Notes under the pieces: model-generated
What the model saw: the letters and a program-made list of their open reading frames with translations, nothing else
Databases searched by the model: none
What the model was told of the DNA's origin: nothing
Made by a program: the position numbers and the translations under genes
Shown: positions 17,387-27,462 of the stretch, one piece after another
Position numbering within the stretch: position 1 is the first letter of the stretch
Layout of the letters: each line of letters starts with the position of its first letter
DNA from: Mucilaginibacter gossypiicola
GTDB lineage: Bacteria; Bacteroidota; Bacteroidia; Sphingobacteriales; Sphingobacteriaceae
Length of the DNA stretch: 64,000 nucleotides
Direction of reading: 5' to 3'
Assembly: GCF_900110105.1 (NCBI RefSeq)
Contig: NZ_FOCL01000004.1
Coordinates: 248,001 to 312,000, forward strand

Positions 17387-18127
17387 ATGGAGCCAACAAA
17401 TACTGCCAAACCGTTAATAACAATAAAAGATATTGGGCGTAAATATGTAATAGGTGCGGAGGTTATCCACGCACTTAAATCTGTTTCGTTATCCATTAAC
17501 AAAGGCGAATTTGTTGCTTTGATGGGCCCTTCAGGTTCGGGCAAATCAACGCTCATGAATATTTTAGGTTGTTTGGATACCCCAACCAAGGGGCAGTACA
17601 TCCTTAACGGGATAGATGTAAGCCACATGACCGATAGCCAGCTTGCCGAGGTGCGTAACTCGGAGATTGGTTTCGTATTCCAGACGTTTAACCTGCTGCC
17701 ACGTAATACTGCCCTGGATAACGTGGCCTTACCGTTGATCTATGCCGGCATTAACAAAGAAAAACGCATGGAACGTGCCGGCAATGCGTTGAAGAACGTA
17801 GGCCTCGGCCATCGTATGGATCATAAGCCCAATGAACTTTCCGGCGGGCAAAGGCAGCGTGTTGCGGTAGCAAGGGCGCTGATCAATGATCCATCCATTA
17901 TCCTGGCCGATGAGCCTACCGGTAACCTCGATACTAAAACATCCATCGAGATCATGGGCCTTATTGAAGATATCCACGCCAAAGGCAATACCATTATCCT
18001 GGTAACACACGAAGAGGATATTGCCCTGCATGCCCACCGCATAGTACGCATGCGCGATGGTTTAATAGAGAACGACTACGTTAACACCAACGTTCAAACT
18101 GTTGACCGCAGGGTAGAGGAGGTGTAA
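17387..18127 (+). CDS. ABC transporter ATP-binding protein (LolD/MacB type)
   Basis: A 246-residue ATPase of the LolD/MacB/FtsE group. It shows Walker A GPSGSGKST, the Q-loop FQTFNLLP, signature LSGGQRQRVAVARAL and Walker B IILADEPTGNLD, followed by the H-loop histidine in LVTHEED. Such ATPases drive lipoprotein release or MacB-like export. No permease gene is adjacent, so the partner must be encoded elsewhere. The C-terminal VNTNVQTVDRRVEEV is a short polar extension. Confidence 0.93.
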   Translation: MEPTNTAKPLITIKDIGRKYVIGAEVIHALKSVSLSINKGEFVALMGPSGSGKSTLMNILGCLDTPTKGQYILNGIDVSHMTDSQLAEVRNSEIGFVFQTFNLLPRNTALDNVALPLIYAGINKEKRMERAGNALKNVGLGHRMDHKPNELSGGQRQRVAVARALINDPSIILADEPTGNLDTKTSIEIMGLIEDIHAKGNTIILVTHEEDIALHAHRIVRMRDGLIENDYVNTNVQTVDRRVEEV

Positions 18128-18128
18128 T

Positions 18129-18154
18129 AGCCCCCGGCCCCTCAAGGGGGAGCT
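18129..18154. repeat. Copy of the C-rich/G-rich dispersed repeat
   Basis: CCCCCGGCCCCTCAAGGGGG followed by AGCT sits just after the ABC gene stop codon. It is the same family as 62621-62650 and the coding copy at 4190-4222. The arms are partly self-complementary and may double as a terminator. Confidence 0.5.
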
Positions 18155-18207
18155 ATGAGAACGTTTGCTTAATTGTTATAGATATTTTCATTTACGCTCC
18201 GTGAATC

Positions 18208-19023
18208 GTGAAACAACTACAAACTGGCAGCTTTTACGGGCAAACCAATCAAATAACCCATTTACAGGGTATTACCATAACCGATACCGAATATACTCTT
18301 GATAAGGTAGACTGGCATTACCATGAAAATGCCTATTTTACTTTTATACTGGCCGGTAATGTTATTGAGGGCAACAGGAAAGAAGTTTACCATTGCCCTG
18401 CGGGTAGTTTGTTGTTTCATAACTGGCACGATCCGCATTATAACATAAAGCCCGAAGGTTTTACCCGGGGCTTCCATATCGAATTGCAAAAACATTGGTT
18501 TGAGGGGCTGGAGTTTAAGCAGGATAAACTGGAAGGCAGTTTTGCCGTTAATATCCCGGATGTAAAGTTTCTTTTTTATCGCATTTTTAAAGAATCGAAG
18601 GTTAATGATGATTTGACCGCAATTGCTGTAGAATCATTATTACTGCAGGCGCTCAATAAAATGCAGGTGAATAATACAGGTTCATTGCGGCAAGTACCCG
18701 CCTGGGCAAACAGGCTAAAGGAACTACTGGGCGATGATCCTGCCCGCAAGTATACGCTTGCCGAACTTTCGGAGGGCGTGCAGCTTCACCCGGTTCATTT
18801 ATCACGTGATTTTTCAAAATATTTTAATTGTACTATAGGCGAGTATATTCGAAAGCTTAGGGTAGAGAAGTCATTTGCGTTACTGGCGGATGAGGGGTTA
18901 TCCTTAACAGATATCGCCTTTACCTGTGGGTTCGCCGATCAAAGCCATTTTTTACGCTGCTTTAAACAATTTGGCGGCAGCAACCCATCGGCATATCGTA
19001 AGCTTTTATTGAGGCCATGTTAA
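18208..19023 (+). CDS. AraC family transcriptional regulator
   Basis: A 271-residue regulator starting at a GTG codon. Residues ~15-105 form an AraC-type cupin sensor (WHYHENAYFTFILAGNV, HNWHDPHYNIKPEGF). The last ~100 residues are two helix-turn-helix motifs, including YTLAELSEGVQLHPVHLSRDF and LSLTDIAFTCGFADQSHFLRCFKQF. It is followed after 58 nt by a serine hydrolase gene on the same strand, which could be its target. The ligand is unknown. Confidence 0.92.
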   Translation: MKQLQTGSFYGQTNQITHLQGITITDTEYTLDKVDWHYHENAYFTFILAGNVIEGNRKEVYHCPAGSLLFHNWHDPHYNIKPEGFTRGFHIELQKHWFEGLEFKQDKLEGSFAVNIPDVKFLFYRIFKESKVNDDLTAIAVESLLLQALNKMQVNNTGSLRQVPAWANRLKELLGDDPARKYTLAELSEGVQLHPVHLSRDFSKYFNCTIGEYIRKLRVEKSFALLADEGLSLTDIAFTCGFADQSHFLRCFKQFGGSNPSAYRKLLLRPC

Positions 19024-19081
19024 TTCTGTTCTATTTCATGTGTGTTGATCGATGCAGATTTGTAACATCTAAACAATTAAA

Positions 19082-20731
19082 ATGAAACATTATCTACTCA
19101 TCCTCTCTATTATACTTACAACGGCTTGTAAAACATTTGCGCAGGCGGGTAATATCATTGAACCGGAGCCCATTACATCGGCCTTGCAAAAAGCTAATAT
19201 GGGTAAAGTGGTTTTTGAAGCTGATACTATTCCCCTTGAAAAACTGCAACAAACCGATTTGCTAACAGGTTATGAAGCTAACGCCGCCAATAATTTATAT
19301 ATGAGGCTTTTGCTGGCCAACTCATTAACCAATTATCAATATAGTTTACAGCCATCAGCAAGTGTTGAGCAGCTAAACCAGGGTAATTTTCAGTTTGCTT
19401 TTTATGTAGATGGCCGGCAGATTTACCAGGAAAATTTGCATAAAGGGGCTAATTTACCCATCATAAAAAATACAAAGACTACCATTTTTGTCCCATTTAT
19501 CAGTAACCGGGGCGAAGATTCATGGGGCCGTTTTTTATGGGGACGGTTTATGAACCATGGTGGAGACGAGGCGCTTACAGCAGGGAAACATCAACTTAAA
19601 ATAGAAGTACGACCTTATGTTACTACGCCCGATTTGAGGGTGGGGGAATTGATAGCACAAGGAGAAATAAAGTTTACTGTGCCGGCAATTGATCCAAAGG
19701 ATGCCCAACTGCAGCCCATAAAACCGGGCAGCGGCTGGCAGGTATCGAAAGAGAGCTTCGATACAAAGAAGATCATGGAGATGAATGCACTTATTGCAGG
19801 TAACAGGTTCAAGCAGATCACCAGTGTGGTGGTGATCAAAAACGGCAAGCTGCTCATTGAGGAGTATTTTAACGGCAGCGCCCGCGACTCATTGCACAAT
19901 CCGCGCTCGGTAGGTAAAACATTTGCTTCGGCCATGATGGGTATTGCTATTCATGATGGATACATTAAAAGCGTTAACCAAACCCTAAAAGAGTTTTATG
20001 ATCTTAAAAAGTTTAGTAATTACTCGCCTCAAAAAGATAATGTAACGCTGAAAAGCCTGCTTACCATGAGCTCGGTTTTTGATGCTGATGACAACAAAAG
20101 CGATTCGCCGGGTAACGAGGAAAATATGTACCCTACGGATGATTGGGTAAAGTTTACGCTCGGTCTTAAAACAGATAACAGCAAAGCTGCTGGCAAACAA
20201 TGGAATTATTTTACAGCAGGCGTAGTTGTATTAGGGGATATCATAAATAAATCTGTACCGGACGGGTTAGATAAATACTCGGCCAATAAGCTTTTTAAAC
20301 CGTTGGGAATAAGTAATTATCGTTGGCAATATACTCCGCAAAATGTCCCCAATACGGCCGGAGGGCTGCAAATGCGCTCGCTTGACTATGCCAAATTTGG
20401 TCAGCTATATAAAAATGCCGGTGTGTGGAATGGTAAACAGGTATTGCCGCAAAGCTGGGTAAAAGATTCATTTACGAAACACCTCAGCTTACCTAAAGAT
20501 GTTGTGGGAGAGGGCTATTATGGTTACCTGTTTTGGAATAAAACCTATAAAGTAAACAACAAAGCTTACGAAACCTATTATTGCTCGGGCAATGGCGGCA
20601 ACAAGATATTTATTTTTACCGATCAGCCACTGGTGGTTATCATAACTGCTGAAGCTTACAACACACCATACGCACACTCGCAGGTTGATAAAATGATGCG
20701 CGATTATATTTTGCCGGCGGTGTTGCAATAG
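19082..20731 (+). CDS. Secreted beta-lactamase-superfamily serine hydrolase
   Basis: A 549-residue protein with a signal peptide (ends near TFAQA), a ~200-residue N-terminal beta-rich region and a C-terminal class C beta-lactamase/penicillin-binding-like domain. The S-x-x-K motif is in RSVGKTFAS, and a tyrosine motif is in WNYFTAGVVVLG. The family includes esterases and peptidases, and antibiotic hydrolysis is not implied. The AraC regulator gene lies 58 nt upstream. The substrate cannot be predicted. Confidence 0.85.
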   Translation: MKHYLLILSIILTTACKTFAQAGNIIEPEPITSALQKANMGKVVFEADTIPLEKLQQTDLLTGYEANAANNLYMRLLLANSLTNYQYSLQPSASVEQLNQGNFQFAFYVDGRQIYQENLHKGANLPIIKNTKTTIFVPFISNRGEDSWGRFLWGRFMNHGGDEALTAGKHQLKIEVRPYVTTPDLRVGELIAQGEIKFTVPAIDPKDAQLQPIKPGSGWQVSKESFDTKKIMEMNALIAGNRFKQITSVVVIKNGKLLIEEYFNGSARDSLHNPRSVGKTFASAMMGIAIHDGYIKSVNQTLKEFYDLKKFSNYSPQKDNVTLKSLLTMSSVFDADDNKSDSPGNEENMYPTDDWVKFTLGLKTDNSKAAGKQWNYFTAGVVVLGDIINKSVPDGLDKYSANKLFKPLGISNYRWQYTPQNVPNTAGGLQMRSLDYAKFGQLYKNAGVWNGKQVLPQSWVKDSFTKHLSLPKDVVGEGYYGYLFWNKTYKVNNKAYETYYCSGNGGNKIFIFTDQPLVVIITAEAYNTPYAHSQVDKMMRDYILPAVLQ

Positions 20732-20789
20732 TAAATACACATGTAATATGTATCTCATAAAACGGAAGCCTGTATTTATACAAACTTTT

Positions 20790-22403
20790 TTACTTCGATA
20801 TGTTTTTCAAAGCATAAAAAAGTGGCTCGCTGATATTGTATTTGAAAGGGCCGAAATCAAAAAAAGCATTTCCGATTAGCAGATCGGGCTTTTCGTCTCC
20901 ATTTATATCACCGGCATCAAGGGTTACTGCGCGTTCAAATTTAATGTCAGCAGGGAAAGCATAGGGCATAAAATTTAAGTTTCCGGTATTTTTTAGATAT
21001 ACGAAACCTTCTTCCGGTTGCCTCGCATCGGTGAAAAGACTTATGGTTGCGATATCGATATTACCGTCGCCATCAAAATCTTTGGCAATTGCTTTGTAAC
21101 ACCCATTTATAGGGTAAAAATATTGCTGCCTGTAACTGCCTTTGCCATCGTTTAAGAAAATGTAAACCCCGTGGTAGGGCTTTAATACCAGTGTAGCATT
21201 GCCGTTATCGCCGCAGGTATAAACAATGTCTTTATAACCGTCATGGTTTATATCAACCACCTCAAAGTATGATGATCCGTAAATAGGAGGGAACCTTAAA
21301 ATTTCCTTTGCTTCAAACTTACCACCGCCTTTATTTTCGAAATGAAAAATGCCTTCCTCTCCCTGGGCAAAAAGCACATACAAGTCGGGCCGTTTGTTAT
21401 CCCGGTAATCGATATATGCTTTTATAGCTCCGGGTAAAGCACTTATTACATGTTTTGTGAAAGCACCATTCCCCAGGTTTTCCATCCAGCAAAGCTCGCC
21501 GGTTATACTCCCAAATTCACAAATAACATAGTCGGTTTTGCCGTCGTTATTTAAGTCGGCCGCCAGTATTTGAACCGGGCGACCAAGTTTATCAAAAACA
21601 GGGCGGGCAGCTAATTGCATTTTACCTTCGGTGGTAATTGTCAGTTGGGTTATAGTGCCCAGTTTATCGCTGTTTGCCCCCAGCTCGTTGCCTATGGTAC
21701 AAATCATGGTATTACCATGATCAAAAAGTATATCAACCACCGGTCCGGTTGTTGATACCGAATCGATGACGTTTAACTGGGCCGATAACAGGTAAAGCTT
21801 TTTTGTTTGGCCGTTGGCAACAAAGATGCGGGCGGGTTTAACGCTGTTGTCTATTTTTACATAGCAGCCCAGTACCTGTTTGCCCTCAAATGATTGCTTT
21901 GGTTTTTGGATGCTAAAAAAAGGGAGTTCCCGTTTAATGGCAAAAGGCCTGTTTTGAGCAGGTAAGGCAATGGGGGCCGTGTTCATGTAGTAATCAATAA
22001 TATCCTGCCATTGCTCCTCATTTAATACCGGCTTGTCGGGCACTATTAAATCGTCGCCCTTGATTGTTCCTACGTATGATTCGCCCCGGTGGGCTTTAAT
22101 GCCCATGCGTAACCCCATTTGCGGAAATACATTTTTCCACTTAAACCTGTTAAGCAGGGCCGGATCGGGCAGCATATGGCAAGAGCGACAGTATTGTTGC
22201 GACAAGATCTTCCCCTGGGCAATGCTTTGAAGGGTTGCCATGGGATAGTCGGTACGTAAATCAGAGTTGGCATTATCCTGTTTGTTTTCAGAGATCTGCC
22301 ATAGTGAATAAACTACCATAGTGCCTATAACCAAAACAATTAAACCAATAATTACAACTTTACGATTTTTTGCAGGGCGGTGACTATCGGGTTTATTATT
22401 CAT
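20790..22403 (-). CDS. VCBS/FG-GAP repeat protein with an N-terminal c-type haem motif
   Basis: A 537-residue envelope protein with an N-terminal membrane anchor (residues ~16-36). A haem-binding CRSCH (Cys72, Cys75, His76) lies in a short cytochrome-like segment that includes a downstream Met-rich region. The rest is a beta-propeller of FG-GAP/VCBS repeats with calcium-loop motifs DLNNDGKTD, DINHDGYKD, DFDGDGNID and DINGDEKPD. It lies 155 bp downstream of susD on the same strand, beyond a hairpin. It is probably exposed in the periplasm or at the cell surface. An electron-transfer or ligand-binding role is inferred. Confidence 0.85.
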   Translation of the reverse strand: MNNKPDSHRPAKNRKVVIIGLIVLVIGTMVVYSLWQISENKQDNANSDLRTDYPMATLQSIAQGKILSQQYCRSCHMLPDPALLNRFKWKNVFPQMGLRMGIKAHRGESYVGTIKGDDLIVPDKPVLNEEQWQDIIDYYMNTAPIALPAQNRPFAIKRELPFFSIQKPKQSFEGKQVLGCYVKIDNSVKPARIFVANGQTKKLYLLSAQLNVIDSVSTTGPVVDILFDHGNTMICTIGNELGANSDKLGTITQLTITTEGKMQLAARPVFDKLGRPVQILAADLNNDGKTDYVICEFGSITGELCWMENLGNGAFTKHVISALPGAIKAYIDYRDNKRPDLYVLFAQGEEGIFHFENKGGGKFEAKEILRFPPIYGSSYFEVVDINHDGYKDIVYTCGDNGNATLVLKPYHGVYIFLNDGKGSYRQQYFYPINGCYKAIAKDFDGDGNIDIATISLFTDARQPEEGFVYLKNTGNLNFMPYAFPADIKFERAVTLDAGDINGDEKPDLLIGNAFFDFGPFKYNISEPLFYALKNISK

Positions 22404-22508
22404 GAATGTTTTAGAAGGCGGTTAGTATACAAAAGCTAAAAGCAGAATGTACAAAGCTTAAAGCTAAAAAATATTTATTAGTGAGGGGGATAATATCCAT
22501 TTGAATAA

Positions 22509-22536
22509 ATAACCCCGGGCATTTGCCCAGGGTTAT
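22509..22536 (-). terminator. Hairpin after susD
   Basis: A 13-bp stem with one mismatch (ATAACCCCGGGCA against TGCCCAGGGTTAT) and a 2-nt loop lies just past the susD stop codon. It probably ends or attenuates the susCD transcript before the VCBS gene. Confidence 0.6.
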
Positions 22537-22558
22537 GTAAAGTTTAGGTATCAATTTT

Positions 22559-24247
22559 TTAGTATCCCGGATTTTGTACCAGTTTTTTGTTTTTATCAAT
22601 CTCTGCTTGCGGTATTGGCATCCAGTTTTGTCGTTCGAAGAAGGTATTGGTAAATATCTTAACCGGCGTATACGTAAACCCGGAGCCGGCTGCTTCTATC
22701 TTCATGCCATATTCCGGCGAAGTGAGCACGCCGTTTGTACCTGTCGTTATCAGCCATCTGCGGATATCAAACCATCGCTTATCTTCAAATGCCAGCTCTA
22801 TGCGTCGTTCTCTGTGGATGTATACTCGCATTTGATCTTTTGTTAGACCTGGTGTTACAGCAGGTAAAGCCGAACGTGCCCTTACCTTATTAACTGCATC
22901 ATAAACCGATGCATCAGGTCCTACTGCTTCATTTTGTGCTTCGGCATAACTTAGCAGCACTTCGGCGTAACGGAAAATAATGTAATTGGCAAAGCTTGGC
23001 GCCAGGTTGATACTGGTTTGTCCTGTAATACTTTCGTCAAGTGTTTTACGGGCATTGTAACCTGTATTGGTGATATCGCTTGTTGAGCCAAGGTCAATCT
23101 GGTTACTGCCACCTATACGCGATTTAAATATATCACCCTGCCATGACGCGCCATCGTACAAAATGGACTGATAGAAACGCTGCTCACGATGGGTGTAAGG
23201 AGCTTGCGGATTATATCCTGAAGCGGCATCGGTTATAGGCAAACCATTATCCATAGAATAATCATCAACCAGGCCTTGGGTAGGTGCAAGGTTGCCCCAT
23301 GATTGCTGAACACCATTTACGTATACAGGGCCCAGATAACCTTCCCGGTGGCTACCTTTAGCCGGACCGGTAGCATAACCGCGCGCAAAAATGGTTTCAA
23401 CATTCCAGTTATTTGCCGATAGAAACTGATCGGCATAAGAAGTAGCAGAAGCATTGAACAGGCTATAAGTGCCCATATCCATTACCGATTTATTGGTAGC
23501 AGCGGCCTTACTCCATTTTCCTGCGTCATTGGCCGTGTTTACTAACGGACTGGCTGCAAAAAGCTCAACCCATCCTTTAAGCGTTAATGCGGCACCTTTG
23601 GTAGCCCTGCCGGTTTCTGTTGCTTTTGTAGGTAAAACTGCAGCTGCTGCATCGCAATCAGCTTCAATAAAAGCTACTGTTTCATCGATTGTGGCACGAG
23701 CAGTAAAAATATCGCTGCCATCCTGATTATTAAGCGGGGTGGTAATGATTGGAACTCCGCCGTAAGCAGTGAACAACAGGGAATAGAAGTATGCCCTCAT
23801 ATAGGTTACTTCTGCAACACGTTGCTTATACCAATCGTCGGTATACTTGGCTTTATTTGCAGCCGCCTGCTGCAGGAAAATATTACACTTTCTTATTTTT
23901 CCATAATTACCTTCCCAATCCCACATACCACCAGGTCCCGTTGGTACATTGCTTGGGCCTATTGAGCCTGCCCTTACCGTGGCCTGCCCGTTTTCCCAGG
24001 CTGCCCCGCAAAAGCTGTTATCGGCATATTGCTCTGTTAACTGGTAGTCATTGTTAACGTCGGGTAATTGATTATAAATGTCATTCACAAAAAGGTCGGC
24101 ATTGCTTTGTGAATTAAAGGTGGCCTCATCGGTCAGAAACCCTTTGGGGGTTACATTTAGAGAATCATCTTTTTTACATCCACTAATACTTACAACAAGT
24201 AAAGCAAGTAAAAAAAGCTCTCTGTATTTTATAAAAATCTGTTTCAT
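22559..24247 (-). CDS. SusD/RagB family nutrient-binding outer-membrane lipoprotein
   Basis: A 562-residue lipoprotein with signal sequence and lipobox VSISGC (Cys at ~23), then the characteristic N-terminal TPKGFLTDEATF segment. The TPR-like core is recognisable, as is the C-terminal RRIELAFEDKRWFDIRRW signature of SusD proteins. It caps the SusC porin and captures oligosaccharides at the cell surface. It lies 17 nt downstream of susC in the same operon. The likely substrate, from the linked GH16 enzyme, is a beta-glucan. Confidence 0.95.
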   Translation of the reverse strand: MKQIFIKYRELFLLALLVVSISGCKKDDSLNVTPKGFLTDEATFNSQSNADLFVNDIYNQLPDVNNDYQLTEQYADNSFCGAAWENGQATVRAGSIGPSNVPTGPGGMWDWEGNYGKIRKCNIFLQQAAANKAKYTDDWYKQRVAEVTYMRAYFYSLLFTAYGGVPIITTPLNNQDGSDIFTARATIDETVAFIEADCDAAAAVLPTKATETGRATKGAALTLKGWVELFAASPLVNTANDAGKWSKAAATNKSVMDMGTYSLFNASATSYADQFLSANNWNVETIFARGYATGPAKGSHREGYLGPVYVNGVQQSWGNLAPTQGLVDDYSMDNGLPITDAASGYNPQAPYTHREQRFYQSILYDGASWQGDIFKSRIGGSNQIDLGSTSDITNTGYNARKTLDESITGQTSINLAPSFANYIIFRYAEVLLSYAEAQNEAVGPDASVYDAVNKVRARSALPAVTPGLTKDQMRVYIHRERRIELAFEDKRWFDIRRWLITTGTNGVLTSPEYGMKIEAAGSGFTYTPVKIFTNTFFERQNWMPIPQAEIDKNKKLVQNPGY

Positions 24248-24264
24248 CGCTTTCTTATTTTTAG

Positions 24265-27200
24265 TTAGAATGTGGCATTTAAACCTAATGAAAATACACG
24301 CTGCTGATAGTAATTGGTGTTACTGCCGCTGTTTTCAGGGTCGATGATTTCTTTTACATGCGGTAAAGAGTTAATCACGTTCTGACCAGCAACATATACC
24401 CGTATAGATTGGATTTTGTTCCGTAGCAGCTTGTTTGATAAAGTGTAGCCAACCTCAAAACTCTTTAACCTGATATAGGAATCATTTCTGACAAACCAGG
24501 ATGAAGTTTGTGTATTATTTGATGTTGGCGTGCCTGTAACCCTTGGATATAATGCATTTGGAGTAGCGGGGGTCCAGTGGTCGTCATACACCAATTGAGA
24601 GGCTGAACCGGATGCGTTGAAAGGAAAAGCAAAATAGTTGCTAATAACAATGTTACTGTTGCCCGAGCCCTGGAACAAAACGTCAAGATCGAAGTTTTTA
24701 AACGTTAGCCTTGGCTCCAAACCGTAGATGATCTCCGGGGTATTTGGATGGCCTATTACCGTTTGGTCGTTGGCGTCTATCTTGCCATCTGGTTTTCCAT
24801 CTGGCCCGCTTAAGTCAGCGTATTCGATGTCTCCTGCTTTAACCGGCCCGAAAGATGGGACCGGTATACCAGCTTTAAGCGAACCATCTGCGTTGAAATC
24901 TGTTGTTTTGAAGTAGCCTAAGGCCTGGTATCCAAAGATGGTATTTAATGGCCTGCCTGTTATACGCCTGTTAGGGTTGTTTGCCGTTGCACTTGTTTCA
25001 TAAACTTGTAATAATTTATTCCTTGCGAAGGTGAAGGTACCTGTAACATCTAATCGCAGGTCTTTTGAAAAGCTGTGGGAACTTTGTAAGGTAAGGTCGA
25101 TACCATGGTTGCTCATGATCCCGCCGTTTACAAGGCCAGTACCAATACCGTACTCACCAGGTAATGTATTGCCAATGCCAACCAGCATGTTAGAACGCTT
25201 TTCATAAAAATAATCAGCTTCAATGCTCAACAAGCCTTTCCATAAAGTAGCTTCAAAACCTATGTCGGTTTTGTTAGCCTTTTCCCATGTAATGTTTGGA
25301 TTGCCCTGTAGTGCTTCACTGATACCTTGTGTTGCGCTGCCATTTATTACTGCGGAGTTTGCATATGGGTTATACGGGCTCAGGTATTGGTAAGTAAGAA
25401 TTGAATTGCCTGATCTTGGATAAGCTCCTGATTGGCCCCATGATGCCCGCAGCTTTAAGTTATCAAGCCATAAAAGATTGTCTTTGATGAATTTCTCTTC
25501 GGATAAACGCCAGCCTGCAGAAAAGGCAGGGAAGAAACCATAACGGTGACCGGGCGCGAATAGATAACTTCCGTCGTAGCGGCCAGTTGCCTCAAAAAGG
25601 TATTTTTTGTCGTAAGTATAACCTATCCTGTAAACATAGCCAATTTGCTTTTGCCCGTTTGAGTAGCCAAAGTTAGTTGCATCGGCCGCCGCCGGGCCAC
25701 CGTAGTTTAGTTCGTCAATGTCAAGATTGTAGTTGAATTTAGTGGCTCCAAACGTTTGATATTTTACGCGGCGACTTTCAAATACACCCAAGGCGGTGAT
25801 ATCGCTTTTACCAAAAGAGCCGGAATAGGATAACAAGCCCTGGACGGTTAAAGTATGATTTTGGCTGTAATTTTCGCTGAAGGTTGCCTTTGAATTTCCC
25901 TGGATGCCTTGTTTGTAAGTGTAAGGAGTGGTAGTTACATCAACATTGTAGAAAGGTATAGGGGTTGTATAAATACGCTGGAACGAGGTTTGATTTCCTG
26001 TAAATAAAGGATCTGGCCCGCTATCGTAGCTGATCACGCCTTTTAAGCTTAATCCTTTAATCGGCAGTTTCTGATCAATGGTAAATTGCGAAAGCACGGC
26101 GGTGTTTTCATTGAATTGATAACCGCTATGATAAATTTCGCCAATGAGTGATTGGCCGATATAGCCAGACCAAAGCCCGTTGCTATAGTAAATAGGGGTG
26201 GTAGGAGCCTGGCGTTGCGCCTGCCCAATAATAGTTGCGGCACTTTGAGATGGGAAGTGTTGATCTTCTACATAACTGTTTACAGACAATGAAACCGAGG
26301 TGGTTTTCGTAGCGTTTGCTGTCAAATTTAACGAGCCATTGTACTTGTTAAGATAGGTTGGATCCCACATACCGGCCTGGTGTGTGTACCCTAATGCTGC
26401 AAAGTATTTAATATCATCGTTACCACCGGAAAGTGTTACGTTATGATACGTTATAGGGCGGTTTCTTTGAATAATTTGCTGTAAAGGATGACCATCCGGG
26501 TGCCCATCAGGATCTGAATGGTCTTTGAATTTTTGAATATCATCTGCAGTGTATGCGGGTGGCTGACCATCATTGGCATTGGCCTCATTACGCAGCAATG
26601 CATACTCATATGAACCCACAAATGTTGGCACCTTGGTTGGGTTCTGAATACCATAGTACCCATTATAAGTTAACGTTGGTTTGCCCGATTTACCTTTTTT
26701 CGTAGTAACCAGGATTACACCGTTTGCACCTGCAACACCGTAAGGAGCAACAGCAGCAGCATCTTTTAATACAGATATATTTTCGATAGTGTTAGGATCA
26801 AGGCGACTGAAATCTCTCGGCACACCGTCAACAATAAGCAGGGGGGAACTGCCACCGGTTGATCCAATACCCCTTATGAGGATGTTTGAACCATCATAGC
26901 CGGGTTCACCGCTTCCCTGTGTGATAATTAAACCGGATGCACGGCCGACAAGGCTGTTAGTTAGGTTAACCACCGGTTTTTTTGCGATTTCGGTAGTTTG
27001 AATGGTCGATACAGCAGCAGTTGAAGATGTTTTCTTTTGGGTTCCGTAACCTACAACGATTACCTCGTTTAGATTTTTGGCGTTTACCTGCAACCTGATG
27101 GTTACCGAGGTTTGCCCGTTAAGTGGAAACTCTGCCTGCTCGTAGCCTATATAGCTAACTACAAGTACGGCTGTTGGGTCGGCATTCAGCGTGAAGCTAC

Positions 27201-27462
27201 CGTTTACATCGGTAACAGCACCTACGCTGGTTCCTTTGATCTTTACAGATGCGCCGATAATGGTTTCGCCGGTGGTTTTGTCAATTACTTTACCTTTAAT
27301 TGGTCCGGCGGTAGTATATCGGTTAAGTTTTATTCCGCTAAATGAGTTAAAGGCAGTTGCTGCATAGCTGCTTGTTTGCATAACTATCAGCAGGATCAGT
27401 GATAAAACTACTGACCCGGGTTTTCTTCTCAAAGATATTTTATCAGGTAAAAAATATTGCAT
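24265..27462 (-). CDS. SusC/RagA family TonB-dependent oligosaccharide transporter
   Basis: A 1065-residue outer-membrane transporter. A signal peptide is followed by a carboxypeptidase-D-like domain (KGKVIDKTTGETIIGASVKI) and the TonB box region NEVIVVGYGTQKK. The plug domain has ILIRGIGS and the GVILVTTKKGK signature, and a ~750-residue beta-barrel ends in a terminal Phe. It pairs with the adjacent SusD. An operator-like motif lies about 400 bp upstream (27862-27887), leaving an unusually long leader. Confidence 0.97.
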   Translation of the reverse strand: MQYFLPDKISLRRKPGSVVLSLILLIVMQTSSYAATAFNSFSGIKLNRYTTAGPIKGKVIDKTTGETIIGASVKIKGTSVGAVTDVNGSFTLNADPTAVLVVSYIGYEQAEFPLNGQTSVTIRLQVNAKNLNEVIVVGYGTQKKTSSTAAVSTIQTTEIAKKPVVNLTNSLVGRASGLIITQGSGEPGYDGSNILIRGIGSTGGSSPLLIVDGVPRDFSRLDPNTIENISVLKDAAAVAPYGVAGANGVILVTTKKGKSGKPTLTYNGYYGIQNPTKVPTFVGSYEYALLRNEANANDGQPPAYTADDIQKFKDHSDPDGHPDGHPLQQIIQRNRPITYHNVTLSGGNDDIKYFAALGYTHQAGMWDPTYLNKYNGSLNLTANATKTTSVSLSVNSYVEDQHFPSQSAATIIGQAQRQAPTTPIYYSNGLWSGYIGQSLIGEIYHSGYQFNENTAVLSQFTIDQKLPIKGLSLKGVISYDSGPDPLFTGNQTSFQRIYTTPIPFYNVDVTTTPYTYKQGIQGNSKATFSENYSQNHTLTVQGLLSYSGSFGKSDITALGVFESRRVKYQTFGATKFNYNLDIDELNYGGPAAADATNFGYSNGQKQIGYVYRIGYTYDKKYLFEATGRYDGSYLFAPGHRYGFFPAFSAGWRLSEEKFIKDNLLWLDNLKLRASWGQSGAYPRSGNSILTYQYLSPYNPYANSAVINGSATQGISEALQGNPNITWEKANKTDIGFEATLWKGLLSIEADYFYEKRSNMLVGIGNTLPGEYGIGTGLVNGGIMSNHGIDLTLQSSHSFSKDLRLDVTGTFTFARNKLLQVYETSATANNPNRRITGRPLNTIFGYQALGYFKTTDFNADGSLKAGIPVPSFGPVKAGDIEYADLSGPDGKPDGKIDANDQTVIGHPNTPEIIYGLEPRLTFKNFDLDVLFQGSGNSNIVISNYFAFPFNASGSASQLVYDDHWTPATPNALYPRVTGTPTSNNTQTSSWFVRNDSYIRLKSFEVGYTLSNKLLRNKIQSIRVYVAGQNVINSLPHVKEIIDPENSGSNTNYYQQRVFSLGLNATF